Under the pieces are notes generated by a model, which worked only from the letters and a program-made list of their open reading frames with translations, was not told where the DNA came from and searched no databases. A stretch of 64,000 nt of DNA from Polaromonas sp. (GTDB lineage Bacteria > Pseudomonadota > Gammaproteobacteria > Burkholderiales > Burkholderiaceae_C), in assembly GCF_030680935.1 (NCBI RefSeq), contig NZ_JAUXUP010000019.1, positions 1 to 64,000 on the forward strand, in the 5' to 3' direction. The translations under genes were made by a program, and so were the position numbers. Shown here in pieces: positions 7,983 to 17,072 of the stretch; positions within the stretch are counted from its first letter, which is position 1; each line of letters starts with the position of its first letter.

Positions 7983-8540
7983 TCAAACCAGCAGCCGCGA
8001 AGTCCTCGGCACATGCGCCATCAAAAACTCCATCTGGTCCGCCAGGATGCGGCGGTTGCGCAAAATGAAGTCTTCCCACAGGCTGGGCACATACGGTGTG
8101 TACAGCAGCGGCATGTTGGCCTGCTCGGGCGTGCGGCTGCTTTTGCGGTGGTTGCAGGCGCGGCAGGCGGTGACCACGTTCATCCAGGTGTCGATGCCGT
8201 TTTGCGCAAACGGGATGATGTGTTCACGCGTCAGTTCTTCCTCGTGAAAATGGTCGCCGCAGTAGGCGCACACATTACGGTCACGGGCAAACAGCTTGCC
8301 GTTGGTCAGCCCCGGCTTGAGGTTGAAGGGGTTGATGTTGGGCACGCCCTTGGTGCCAATGATGCTGTTGACGGTGATGATGGACTGGTTGCCCGTGATG
8401 GCGTTGTGACCACCATGAAACGTGGCCACCCGCGCACCCATCTCCCAGCGCACTTCATCGGATGCATAGTGCAAAACCGCTTGTTCGAGGCTGATCCACG
8501 ATTGTGGCAAGCCCTGGGCTGAGAGTTTCAAGACCTTCAA
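7983..8540 (-). CDS. HNH endonuclease
   Basis: A 185-residue HNH nuclease of a type common in proteobacterial chromosomes. The core is CAYCGDHFHEEELTREHIIP (first zinc pair and the His of the ßßα-metal motif) followed by MNVVTACRACNHRKSSRTPEQ with the second Cys pair and N/H. The start is best placed at a TTG (MKVLKLSAQGLPQSW) because GGAGG lies five bases upstream; the ATG five codons earlier has no ribosome-binding site and would put the Shine-Dalgarno inside the gene. Divergent from ribF and only 111 bp after it lies the smaller HNH gene. Biological target unknown. Confidence 0.85.
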   Translation of the reverse strand: MKVLKLSAQGLPQSWISLEQAVLHYASDEVRWEMGARVATFHGGHNAITGNQSIITVNSIIGTKGVPNINPFNLKPGLTNGKLFARDRNVCAYCGDHFHEEELTREHIIPFAQNGIDTWMNVVTACRACNHRKSSRTPEQANMPLLYTPYVPSLWEDFILRNRRILADQMEFLMAHVPRTSRLLV

Positions 8541-8545
8541 ACGAA

Positions 8546-8550
8546 CCTCC
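8546..8550 (-). promoter_or_regulatory. Shine-Dalgarno GGAGG deciding a TTG start
   Basis: GGAGG on the minus strand five bases before the TTG at 8540. It is the only good ribosome-binding site near the 5' end of the HNH gene and argues against the upstream ATG at 8555. Confidence 0.6.
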
Positions 8551-8699
8551 AACATTTATAAAAACGCATGGAACCGGACTCAAACTGTCTGAGCCCTCAA
8601 TATACAGGCAATTCATGACAAAGCGCCCTGCATGGGCCTGTTTGGCCTTTGGAGCCGCATCCCACCGACTCCCGGCGCTATTAAAACGATAATTCCCCC

Positions 8700-9710
8700 A
8701 TGAAGATCTTTCGCGGATACCTGCACCCCCAGCTTGCGCCCCAGTGTGCGCTGACCATTGGCAACTTTGATGGCGTACATCGCGGCCACCAGGCCATGCT
8801 GGCATTGCTGAAAAACGAGGCCCAGCACCGGGGCGTGCCCAGCTGCGTGATGACCTTTGAGCCCCATCCGCGCGACTACTTTGCAGCAAGCGCGCGCAAA
8901 CCCGAACTGGCGCCGGCGCGTATTGCCACGCTGCGCGACAAACTCACTGAGCTGGCGCGCTGCGGCATCGACCAGTGTGTGGTGTTGCCCTTCAATGCGC
9001 GGCTGGCCGCCCAGCCGGCTGAAGCCTTCATCGAGGATGTGCTGGTCAAGGGCCTGGGTGTTCGCTACGTGCTGGTGGGTGACGACTTCCGCTTCGGCGC
9101 CAAACGCACGGGCGACTACGCCGTGCTGGACGCCGCCGGTGAAGGCCTCGGCTTTGATGTGGCCCGCATGAACAGCTATGAAGTCAGCAACACCCGGGTG
9201 TCCAGCTCGGCAGTGAGGGAGGCCCTGGGCCAGGGAAACATGAGCCGGGTGGCCAGCCTTTTGGGCCGGCCCTATAGCATCTCGGGCCATGTGGTGCATG
9301 GCCGCAAGCTGGGCCGCGATCTGGGTTTTCGTACCCTCAATTTGCGCTTTTCGCACTGGAAACCGGCGGCCAGCGGGATTTTTGCGGTGCAGGTGTTTGG
9401 CCTGGGCGAGCAGCCCCTGCACGGCGTCGCCAACCTCGGCATACGGCCTTCGCTGGACGCTGCAGATGTCAATGGCGGACGCGTGTTACTGGAGACCCAT
9501 TGCCTGAGCTGGCCGGCCGACCTGGGCCCCGAGGGGGCATACGGTAAAATCATCCGTGTGGAACTGCTACACAAACTGCACGACGAGCTGAAATACGACG
9601 GTCTGGACAGCCTCAAGGCGGGCATCTCCAGAGACTGTGACGACGCGCGGGCGTTTTTTGCGTCCATGCACACGGAAACCAGCCGCCAGACCACACGCGA
9701 CCGAATTTAG
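8700..9710 (+). CDS. ribF: Bifunctional riboflavin kinase / FAD synthetase
   Basis: 336-residue enzyme that phosphorylates riboflavin to FMN and adenylylates FMN to FAD. N-terminal nucleotidyltransferase: LTIGNFDGVHRGHQ (HxGH-type), TFEPHPRDYF and SSSAVREAL. C-terminal kinase: GRPYSISGHVVHGRKLGRDLG followed by FRTLNLRF, where most family members have the PTAN motif; Thr and Asn, the Mg-nucleotide ligands, are kept but Pro and Ala are not. It leads the classic ribF-ileS-lspA order. The 105-bp gap to ileS is GC-rich with no clear terminator, so co-transcription is likely. Confidence 0.96.
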   Translation: MKIFRGYLHPQLAPQCALTIGNFDGVHRGHQAMLALLKNEAQHRGVPSCVMTFEPHPRDYFAASARKPELAPARIATLRDKLTELARCGIDQCVVLPFNARLAAQPAEAFIEDVLVKGLGVRYVLVGDDFRFGAKRTGDYAVLDAAGEGLGFDVARMNSYEVSNTRVSSSAVREALGQGNMSRVASLLGRPYSISGHVVHGRKLGRDLGFRTLNLRFSHWKPAASGIFAVQVFGLGEQPLHGVANLGIRPSLDAADVNGGRVLLETHCLSWPADLGPEGAYGKIIRVELLHKLHDELKYDGLDSLKAGISRDCDDARAFFASMHTETSRQTTRDRI

Positions 9711-9815
9711 ACGATCTCGTCGCCTCTGGCCCCGCCCCTCCCGGGCAACGGCTTGCCTTCCCGATCCGCATCACGGCGGCCCTGCCCCCGCAGCCCGCCT
9801 CAACAGAAGTATTCC

Positions 9816-12635
9816 ATGCCTGATACCAAAACCGACTACCGCAGCACCCTGAACCTGCCCGATACACCTTTCCCGATGCGCGGCGACCTGCCCAAGCGCG
9901 AAGCCGGTTGGGTCAAGGAATGGGACGACAAGGGCATCTACAAAAAGCTGCGCGATGTGCGTGCCGGCAAACCGAAGTTTGTGCTGCACGACGGCCCGCC
10001 CTACGCCAACGGTCAGATCCACATCGGCCACGCCGCCAACAAAATTCTCAAGGACATGATCGTCAAGGCGCGCCAGCTCAAAGGGCTGGACGCGGTCTAT
10101 GTGCCGGGCTGGGACTGCCACGGCCTGCCGATCGAAAACGCCATCGAAAAACTCCATGGCCGCAATCTTTCAAGAGACGACGTGCAGGCCAAAAGCCGCG
10201 CTTTTGCCACCGAGCAGATCGCGGCGCAGAAAGAGGACTTCAAGCGCCTGGGCGTGCTCGGTGAATGGGCCAATCCTTACCTGACCATGAACCCCGGCAA
10301 CGAAGCCGACGAGATCCGAGCGCTCAAACGCATCATGGAACGCGGTTTTGTGTACCGGGGCCTGAAACCCGTGTACTGGTGTTTTGACTGCGGCTCTTCA
10401 CTGGCCGAGTTCGAGATCGAATACGCCGACAAGAAGTCGCAAACGCTGGACGTCGGCTTCAAGTGTGCCGAGCCCGACAAACTGGCCGCGGCCTTTGGCC
10501 TGAAGGGCCTGGCGAAAGACGCGTTTGCGGTCATCTGGACCACCACCGCCTGGACCATCCCCGCCAACCAGGCGCTGAACCTGAACCCCGAACTGGAGTA
10601 CGCGCTGGTTGATACCGAGCGCGGCATCCTGCTGCTGGCCGCCTCACTGGTTGAAAAGTGCATGGAGCGCTTCAAACTCACCGGCACCGTGCTCGCGACA
10701 ACCCCAGGCAAAAATCTGGCCCTGCTCAATTTCATGCATCCCCTGCACGATGTCGATGCCGGCTACCGCCGCCTGAGCCCGGTCTTTCTGGCCGACTACG
10801 CCACCGCCGATGACGGCACCGGCATCGTGCACTCCTCGCCTGCCTACGGCGTGGAAGACTTTAACTCCTGCGTGGCCAATGGCATCGCTTATGACGACAT
10901 CCTGAACCCGGTGCAGGGCAACGGCCGTTATGTCGATGAGCTGCCGCTGTTTGGCGGCCTGAACATCTGGAAAGCCGCGCCGCTGGTGATCGACGCCCTG
11001 CGCGACGCTGGCCGCCTGTTTGCCACCGAAACCATCACCCACAGCTACCCGCACTGCTGGCGCCACAAGACGCCGGTGATCTACCGCGCGGCCGCCCAGT
11101 GGTTTGCGCGCATGGACGAAGGCGAAGGCGTTTTCACCAAAGACAAGGCGCCGCAAACTCTGCGCCAGCTCGCGCTGAACGCGATCGACGAGACCAGCTT
11201 CTACCCGGAAAACGGCAAAACCCGCCTGCGCGACATGATCGCAGGCCGACCCGACTGGTGCATCAGCCGCCAGCGCAACTGGGGCGTGCCGCTGCCGTTT
11301 TTTATCCACACCGCCACGGGCGAGTTGCACCCGCGCACCATGGAAATCATGGACCAGGCAGCAAGCATGGTGGCGGCCGGTGGGGTGGAGGCCTGGAGCA
11401 AGGCCACGGCCGAGTCCATCATCGGTAATGACGCGCCGGATTACATCAAGAGCACCGACATCCTCGACGTCTGGTTTGACTCGGGCACCACGCACGACCA
11501 TGTGCTTCGCCACAGCCACGCGGCCCAATCCACCTGGCCAGCCGACCTGTACCTGGAGGGCCACGACCAGCACCGCGGCTGGTTCCATTCCTCGCTGCTC
11601 ACTTCGTGCGCGATGTACGACCATGCGCCGTACAAGGGCCTGCTGACACACGGCTTCACGGTGGACGGCAAGGGCCGAAAAATGAGCAAAAGCGAAGGCA
11701 ATGTGGTGGCACCGCAAGAGGTGTCGGGCAAGCTGGGCGCAGAGATCATCCGCCTGTGGTGTGCCTCCACCGACTATTCGGGCGACCTGGCCATCGACGA
11801 CAAAATTCTGGCGCGGGTGGTGGATGCTTACCGCCGCATCCGCAACACCCTGCGTTTTCTGCTGGCCAATGTCAGTGACTTTGACCCGGCGAAAGACACC
11901 GTGCCGTATGAGCAGATGCTGGAGATCGACCGTTACGCGCTGAGCCGCGCGGCGCAGCTGCAGGCCGACATTCTTGCGCACTACGAGGTGTATGAGTTTC
12001 ACCCGGTGGTCTCCAAACTGCAGATCTATTGCAGCGAAGACCTGGGCTCGTTTTACCTCGACATCCTGAAAGACCGCCTCTACACGACGGCACCCAAGTC
12101 GCTGGCCCGGCGCAGCGCACAGACCGCGCTACACCAGATCACACACGCCATGCTTCGCTGGATGGCACCGTTTTTGAGCTTCACGGCGGAAGAGGCGTGG
12201 ACGGTGTTTGGCAGCTCCGAGTCGATCTTCATGGAAACTTATGCCGAGCTGGCCGCGCCAGACGATGCCTTGCTGGCGAAATGGAGCCGCATCCGAGAAC
12301 TGCGCGATGCCGTCAACAAAGACATCGAAGTGCTGCGGGCCGACGGCAAGGTGGGCTCCTCGCTGCAGGCCGACGTGACGCTGCAGGTAACGGCCGACGA
12401 CCACGCTTTGTTGGCCAGCCTGGCCGATGACCTGAAGTTTGTGTTCATCACATCTGCTATTGAATTAATAGCAGGTAGCGCACAATCCACAAGGGTCAAA
12501 GCCAGTTTAGATACCAAATGTGAGCGCTGCTGGCACTACCGCGCCGATGTCGGGCATGATGCGGTACACCCTGGCCTGTGCGGCCGCTGCACCAGTAACC
12601 TCTTCGGTGCGGGTGAAGACAGGAAGTTCGCATAA
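9816..12635 (+). CDS. ileS: Isoleucyl-tRNA synthetase
   Basis: 939-residue class I synthetase charging tRNA-Ile. HIGH motif in [18 protein letters not shown] motif in [12 protein letters not shown], editing-domain segment [14 protein letters not shown], and the C-terminal zinc knuckle CERCWHY...CGRC. The start is the ATG of [20 protein letters not shown]; the upstream extension is low-complexity and unlike the family. A copy of the 49-bp repeat is read in frame at 12456-12503, encoding [17 protein letters not shown] in the linker just before the zinc knuckle. The stop overlaps the lspA start by one base. Confidence 0.97.
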   Translation: MPDTKTDYRSTLNLPDTPFPMRGDLPKREAGWVKEWDDKGIYKKLRDVRAGKPKFVLHDGPPYANGQIHIGHAANKILKDMIVKARQLKGLDAVYVPGWDCHGLPIENAIEKLHGRNLSRDDVQAKSRAFATEQIAAQKEDFKRLGVLGEWANPYLTMNPGNEADEIRALKRIMERGFVYRGLKPVYWCFDCGSSLAEFEIEYADKKSQTLDVGFKCAEPDKLAAAFGLKGLAKDAFAVIWTTTAWTIPANQALNLNPELEYALVDTERGILLLAASLVEKCMERFKLTGTVLATTPGKNLALLNFMHPLHDVDAGYRRLSPVFLADYATADDGTGIVHSSPAYGVEDFNSCVANGIAYDDILNPVQGNGRYVDELPLFGGLNIWKAAPLVIDALRDAGRLFATETITHSYPHCWRHKTPVIYRAAAQWFARMDEGEGVFTKDKAPQTLRQLALNAIDETSFYPENGKTRLRDMIAGRPDWCISRQRNWGVPLPFFIHTATGELHPRTMEIMDQAASMVAAGGVEAWSKATAESIIGNDAPDYIKSTDILDVWFDSGTTHDHVLRHSHAAQSTWPADLYLEGHDQHRGWFHSSLLTSCAMYDHAPYKGLLTHGFTVDGKGRKMSKSEGNVVAPQEVSGKLGAEIIRLWCASTDYSGDLAIDDKILARVVDAYRRIRNTLRFLLANVSDFDPAKDTVPYEQMLEIDRYALSRAAQLQADILAHYEVYEFHPVVSKLQIYCSEDLGSFYLDILKDRLYTTAPKSLARRSAQTALHQITHAMLRWMAPFLSFTAEEAWTVFGSSESIFMETYAELAAPDDALLAKWSRIRELRDAVNKDIEVLRADGKVGSSLQADVTLQVTADDHALLASLADDLKFVFITSAIELIAGSAQSTRVKASLDTKCERCWHYRADVGHDAVHPGLCGRCTSNLFGAGEDRKFA
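12456..12503 (+). repeat. 49-bp dispersed element, copy 2 (inside ileS)
   Basis: GCTATTGAATTAATAGCAG at the 5' end is a near-perfect palindrome (GCTATT-AATAGC); the 3' end reads CACAAGGGTCAAAGCC. It is 48 bp, one base shorter than the usual copy, and remains open in the ileS frame. Confidence 0.75.
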
Positions 12636-13135
12636 TGGCCAAAACCACCTTTGGAACCCAGTCCGCCAGCCTGTTCCCGTGGCTGGGCCTCGCGCTGATC
12701 CTGTTTATTGCCGATCAGTTCACCAAGGTGTTGATTCTTGGTTACTACCAGCTTGGTGACGCCACCTACGTGACGAGCTTTTTCAATGTAGTGCGGGTGC
12801 ACAACAGCGGCGCAGCCTTTTCCTTTCTGGCCAATGCGGGCGGCTGGCAGCGCTGGTTTTTTACCGGCATAGGCATTGCCGCCACGATCTTCATTGTCTG
12901 GATGCTCAAGTCGCACCCCGGGCAAAAACTGTTCGCGTTTGCCCTGTCCTGCATTCTGGGCGGCGCCGTCGGCAATGTGCTGGACCGCATGCTGTACGGA
13001 TACGTGGTGGATTTTCTGGACTTTCACTACGCCGGCTGGCACTTCCCGGCATTCAACATCGCCGACAGCGCCATCACCATAGGCGCCGTCTGCCTGATTC
13101 TCGATGAGCTGCTGCGCGTCAAGCGAACCAAATGA
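12635..13135 (+). CDS. lspA: Lipoprotein signal peptidase (signal peptidase II)
   Basis: 166-residue inner-membrane aspartyl protease that cleaves prolipoprotein signal peptides after diacylglyceryl transfer. Four hydrophobic segments; the two catalytic Asp are in [18 protein letters not shown] and FNIADSAI. It overlaps ileS by one base (TAATG), the usual operon arrangement. Confidence 0.97.
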   Translation: MAKTTFGTQSASLFPWLGLALILFIADQFTKVLILGYYQLGDATYVTSFFNVVRVHNSGAAFSFLANAGGWQRWFFTGIGIAATIFIVWMLKSHPGQKLFAFALSCILGGAVGNVLDRMLYGYVVDFLDFHYAGWHFPAFNIADSAITIGAVCLILDELLRVKRTK

Positions 13136-13230
13136 GTCCTTGCTTGTCGCGCGTCCTCCTGCCCCACCTCTCAAGGCGTCGCTATTTCTCCACGGACGAA
13201 CTGCTCAGACTATAGTGGCCGCTTGACCTT

Positions 13231-14895
13231 ATGAAGCACTTGTTGAATCTGTTGGCAGCCATAGCGCTGCTGGTTTGGGGCACCCACCTGGTACGCACCG
13301 GCATCCTGCGCGTGTTCGGCGCCAATTTGCGCCAGGTGCTGGCACGCAGCATCGGCAACCGCTTCACCGCTGCACTGTCTGGTCTTGGGGTGACAGCGCT
13401 GGTGCAATCAAGCACCGCCACTGCCCTGATTGTTTCGTCTTTTGTGGGCAAGGGACTGATCGCACTGCCCCTGGCGCTGGCCGTGATGCTGGGCGCCGAC
13501 ATCGGCACCAGCCTGATGGCCGTGCTGTTTTCATTCGATTTGTCCTGGTTGTCGCCGCTGTTCATTTTTACCGGCGTGGTGCTGTTCATCTCGCGCCAGT
13601 CCAGCAACGTGGGGCGCTTCGGGCGCATCCTGATTGGCCTGGGGTTGATGCTGCTGGCGCTGCGGCTGGTCACCGACTCGACCGGCGTGCTGACGGCCAA
13701 CCCGGCCGTCAAAACCTTGCTGGGCACGCTCAGCAGCGATTTGCTGCTGGAGATCACCGTCGGCGCGGTGCTGGCGGTGGTGTCGTATTCCAGCCTGGCG
13801 ATTGTGCTGCTGACAGCCACGCTGGCTGGCTCGGGCGTGATTCCGCCAGACGTGGCTTTGGGGTTGGTGCTGGGTGCCAATCTGGGCAGCGGCCTGCTGG
13901 CGGTACTGACCACCGCCCGTTCGGCCATCGAGGTGCGGCAGGTGCCGCTGGGCAACCTGATCTTCAAACTGCTGGGTGTGCTGATTGCCGCGCCTTTTGT
14001 AGGCCTGTGGCTGCGCCATGTGTCGCCGTATCTGGGCGCCACCGCCACCATGGTGGTGCTGTTTCATCTGGCCTTTAACCTGGCGGTCGGCATCGCTTTT
14101 ATTGGCTCTATCGGCTGGGTGGCGCACTGGTCAGAAAAATTTCTGCCACGCCCTGACAAAGGCAGTGCGCCCGGTGCCCGACCGCACCACCTGGACCCTT
14201 CGGCGCTGGCCACGCCGTCGCTGGCCATTTCCTGCGCGGCGCGTGAAGCGCTGCACCAGGCCGATGTGGTGGAAAGCATGCTCAATGGCATGCTCAAGGT
14301 CATACGCCACAACGACTTGCGGCTGGCCGAAGAACTGCGCAAACTCGACGACACGGTGGACGAGCTGTATTCGGCGATCAAGTACTACCTGACCAAGATT
14401 TCGCGCGAGGCGCTGGGTGAAGAAGAAAGCCGGCGCTGGACCGACATCATCAGCTTCACCATCAACATGGAGCAGATCGGCGACATCATCGAACGTGTGC
14501 TGATCGACATCGAGGACAAGAAGATCAAGCCGGGCCGCAGCTTCTCTGAGGCGGGCATGGCCGAAATCTGCGAGCTGCACCAGCGCCTGATCGACAACCT
14601 GCGCCTGAGCATGAGCGTGTTTTTGAATGGCAGCGTGCGCGACGCACAAAAACTGCTGGAAGAAAAGGCGCGCTTTCGCGACCTGGAGCGCGCCTACGCC
14701 ACCACGCATCTGGGCCGGCTGTCCGACAACACCATGCAGAGCATAGAAACCAGCTCGCTGCACATCGACCTGATCAGCGACCTGAAACGCATCAACTCGC
14801 ACATCTGCTCCATCGCTTACCCCATCCTCGACTCTGCCGGTGCCCTGGCGCCGAATCGCTTGCGCCAGAGTGTGCTGACCGATGAGTTGCGCTGA
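13231..14895 (+). CDS. Na/Pi cotransporter family protein with PhoU-like C-terminus
   Basis: A 554-residue membrane protein. Residues ~1-310 carry two Na/Pi-cotransport repeats: the first has LVQSSTATALIVSSFVGKG, the second LGLVLGANLGSGLLAVL. The last ~220 residues are soluble and helical (EALHQADVVESMLNGMLKVI..., FTINMEQIGDIIERVL), as in PhoU domains. Such proteins move phosphate with sodium or act in phosphate balance. A TATAGT-like -10 hexamer lies ~20 bp before the ATG. It is followed 18 bp later by the Bcr/CflA gene, so the two may be co-transcribed. Confidence 0.9.
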   Translation: MKHLLNLLAAIALLVWGTHLVRTGILRVFGANLRQVLARSIGNRFTAALSGLGVTALVQSSTATALIVSSFVGKGLIALPLALAVMLGADIGTSLMAVLFSFDLSWLSPLFIFTGVVLFISRQSSNVGRFGRILIGLGLMLLALRLVTDSTGVLTANPAVKTLLGTLSSDLLLEITVGAVLAVVSYSSLAIVLLTATLAGSGVIPPDVALGLVLGANLGSGLLAVLTTARSAIEVRQVPLGNLIFKLLGVLIAAPFVGLWLRHVSPYLGATATMVVLFHLAFNLAVGIAFIGSIGWVAHWSEKFLPRPDKGSAPGARPHHLDPSALATPSLAISCAAREALHQADVVESMLNGMLKVIRHNDLRLAEELRKLDDTVDELYSAIKYYLTKISREALGEEESRRWTDIISFTINMEQIGDIIERVLIDIEDKKIKPGRSFSEAGMAEICELHQRLIDNLRLSMSVFLNGSVRDAQKLLEEKARFRDLERAYATTHLGRLSDNTMQSIETSSLHIDLISDLKRINSHICSIAYPILDSAGALAPNRLRQSVLTDELR

Positions 14896-14913
14896 CCAAC
14901 GGGTAGACCACGC

Positions 14914-16140
14914 ATGAACCCGGACGCCGACCGGCTCTGGCGCGCGCCGCGCTGGATGCTGGCGGTGCTGCTGGCCCTGCTGGGCATGCTGGGGCCGTTT
15001 TCCATCGACACCTACATCCCGGCCTTCACCGGCATTGCGCGCTCGCTGGGTGCCACACCGGTCGAAATGCAACAGACGCTGTCGGCCTACCTGTTCGGCT
15101 TTGCTTTCATGAATTTGTTTCACGGCGCAATGGCCGACAGCTTTGGCCGCCGCCCGGTGGTGTTGTGGGGCATTGCGATGTTCACCGTGGCCTCGGCTGG
15201 CTGTGCGCTGTCGCAAAGTATTGGCCAGCTGGTGTTTTTCAGGGCGCTACAGGGGCTGTCCACCGGGGCCGGCATTGTGGTGTCGCGCGCGGTGATACGC
15301 GACATGTTTCCACCGGCCCAGGCGCAAAAAGTCATGAGCCAGGTGACGATTTATTTCGGCGTGGCCCCGGCCATTGCGCCCATCATTGGCGGCTGGCTGT
15401 TTGTGCACACCAACTGGCACGCGATCTTCTGGTTCCTCACCGGGGTGGGTGTGCTGCTTTGGACGGCCAACTACAAACTGCTGCCCGAGACGCTGCATGT
15501 ATCGCAGCGCCAGCCTTTCAACGTGAAGAACCTGATGCGCGGCTACTGGCAACTGGGCTCCAGCGCACGCTTTTTTTTGCTGGCGCTGGCCAGCGGGGTG
15601 CCGTTCAACGGCATGTTTTTGTATGTGTTGTCTGCGCCTGAATTTCTGGGCTCACACCTGGGGCTGGCGCCTACAGAATTTTTCTGGTTTTTTGTGCTGA
15701 CCATTGCTGGCATCATGGCCGGTGCCTGGGTCAGTGGCCGCATGGCCGGCAAGATTGCGCCCAAGCAGCAGATTCGCCACGGCTTTGTCATCATGCTGCT
15801 GATTGCAGTTGTCAACCTCGCGGCCAATTTACTGTTCAAGGCGCACGTGTCCTGGGCGCTGTTCCCTATCGCGGTGTTCGCCTTCGGTTGGGCCCTGATG
15901 GTGCCGGTGGTGACGCTGCTGGTGCTCGACCTGTACCCCGAGCGGCGAGGAATGGCTTCTTCGTTGCAAGCTTTTGTCGGCTCCACTGCCAACGGCATCG
16001 TGGCCGGAGTGATCGCGCCATTGATCATGCACTCCACCGTCGCGCTGGCGGCCACCTCGCTGGGCATGATGGGCATTGGCCTGCTGGCCTGGCTGTACCT
16101 GCACCGCCGCTGGCCGGAGATCGGCCAGGCAGTTTCCTAA
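14914..16140 (+). CDS. Bcr/CflA-family multidrug efflux MFS transporter
   Basis: 408 residues, 12 hydrophobic segments. The N-terminus MLGPFSIDTYIPAFTGIARSL and the loop AMADSFGRRPVVLWGIA are hallmarks of the Bcr/CflA drug-exporter subfamily (14/12-TM DHA1 group), as is FRALQGLSTGAGIVVSRAVI. Substrates cannot be inferred. Its stop codon overlaps the stop of the convergent Nudix gene. Confidence 0.9.
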   Translation: MNPDADRLWRAPRWMLAVLLALLGMLGPFSIDTYIPAFTGIARSLGATPVEMQQTLSAYLFGFAFMNLFHGAMADSFGRRPVVLWGIAMFTVASAGCALSQSIGQLVFFRALQGLSTGAGIVVSRAVIRDMFPPAQAQKVMSQVTIYFGVAPAIAPIIGGWLFVHTNWHAIFWFLTGVGVLLWTANYKLLPETLHVSQRQPFNVKNLMRGYWQLGSSARFFLLALASGVPFNGMFLYVLSAPEFLGSHLGLAPTEFFWFFVLTIAGIMAGAWVSGRMAGKIAPKQQIRHGFVIMLLIAVVNLAANLLFKAHVSWALFPIAVFAFGWALMVPVVTLLVLDLYPERRGMASSLQAFVGSTANGIVAGVIAPLIMHSTVALAATSLGMMGIGLLAWLYLHRRWPEIGQAVS

Positions 16141-16955
16141 CTGGCGCCCCAGAGCGCCGCCTGGATCAGCATCGCTTCCAGCGTGAATTCCTGGTCCTGC
16201 ATTTTTTGCAGCAGCTCTTCCCCCTCCAACAAGGCGAAGCTGTCCACCTCGCCGTCCTGGTTCACCGGCACGAGGCCGTCGGCTACGGTGCAGTGGTACC
16301 AGTCCAGGTGTTCATCCAGATAACCCGCGCCGCGACCATCGCGGGCAGGGCGGCAGGTGTGGATACGCCCGCCATAACGCAGCCCCTGCAGGTCGGCCAG
16401 GTGCAGCCCGGCTTCTTCCCAGGTCTCACGCTCCAGGGCGCTTTCCAGCGTGTCGGCGCCAGAGATCATGCCGCCCATCAGGGTGTCCCACAAACCCGGG
16501 TCGTTGGGTTTGGTAAACGCGCGCTGCTGCACCCAGAAGCGGCCATCAGGCGTCTGCCCGACCAGATGCACGGCTTGTGTGCTGATGCCCAGCGGGCGCA
16601 CCGCAGCGCGCTCAACGGTGCCCAGCCGGCGGCCATGCTGGTCATTCACCGACAGTTGCTCGTCACGCCAGGCACCGGCCAGGCCGGCCCGCCGCAATAC
16701 GTCGGCCAGATGGTTCAGTCCGGTCGTCACATCGCCCATCAGGTGCCAGCCAGGGCCTTCAGGCCGCTCTTCTTTTAGTAGCTGCATACGCCCGTCCGGT
16801 AGGGGCTGAAGGCCTAATTGATCCAAAAATCCGGGTTCTACCGAGCCAATCACCGACGCGCCCGACCACAGCGGCACACGGGGCCGCAGGGGCGGTTGAG
16901 AGGCGGCGGCACGCAGCGCGCGCAGTTGGGTCGGGTCAAAAACGGGTGGGCGCAT
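16137..16955 (-). CDS. DUF4743-Nudix hydrolase
   Basis: 272 residues. The first ~120 match the DUF4743 domain that precedes the Nudix fold in plant and fungal thiamine-diphosphate-related hydrolases; the Nudix box is GGMISGADTLESALERETWEEAGL at about residues 155-180 and keeps the RExxEExG core, although the first conserved Glu is Asp. A hydrolase of damaged thiamine diphosphate or a related nucleoside diphosphate is a family-based guess. A copy of the 49-bp repeat lies within the 5' third (16766-16814) on the opposite strand and is read as part of the DUF4743 domain. Confidence 0.85.
   Translation of the reverse strand: MRPPVFDPTQLRALRAAASQPPLRPRVPLWSGASVIGSVEPGFLDQLGLQPLPDGRMQLLKEERPEGPGWHLMGDVTTGLNHLADVLRRAGLAGAWRDEQLSVNDQHGRRLGTVERAAVRPLGISTQAVHLVGQTPDGRFWVQQRAFTKPNDPGLWDTLMGGMISGADTLESALERETWEEAGLHLADLQGLRYGGRIHTCRPARDGRGAGYLDEHLDWYHCTVADGLVPVNQDGEVDSFALLEGEELLQKMQDQEFTLEAMLIQAALWGAS
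16766..16814 (+). repeat. 49-bp dispersed element, copy 3 (inside the Nudix gene, antisense)
   Basis: Core TTAGTAGCTGCATACGC and end GGTAGGGGCTGAAGGCC align without gaps with the intergenic copy at 17016. The first six bases are degenerate (GCTCTT). The surrounding gene reads it in the opposite direction without a stop. Confidence 0.65.
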
Positions 16956-17015
16956 GCGGTATTAAAACGCAGCGCCTGCCTGGCTCCCACCGGCACAGGC
17001 AGGCCGGTCAAATTT

Positions 17016-17064
17016 GCTATTAAAACAGTAGCTGCTTACGCAAGTGGCATAAGGGCTGGAAGCC
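17016..17064 (+). repeat. 49-bp dispersed element, copy 4 (intergenic)
   Basis: GCTATTAAAACAGTAGCTG, then CTTACGCAAGTGGCATAAGGGCTGGAAGCC, followed by AAAAA. It lies between the divergently oriented upstream region of the Nudix gene and the 3' end of the DUF1501 gene, only 200 bp from copy 3 and in the same direction. Confidence 0.8.
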
Positions 17065-17072
17065 AAAAATAC

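Noticed and set aside
8677-8699. GCTATTAAAACGATAATTC before ribF resembles the start of the element
   Set aside because: Match ends after 11 bases; it may simply be the ribF promoter.
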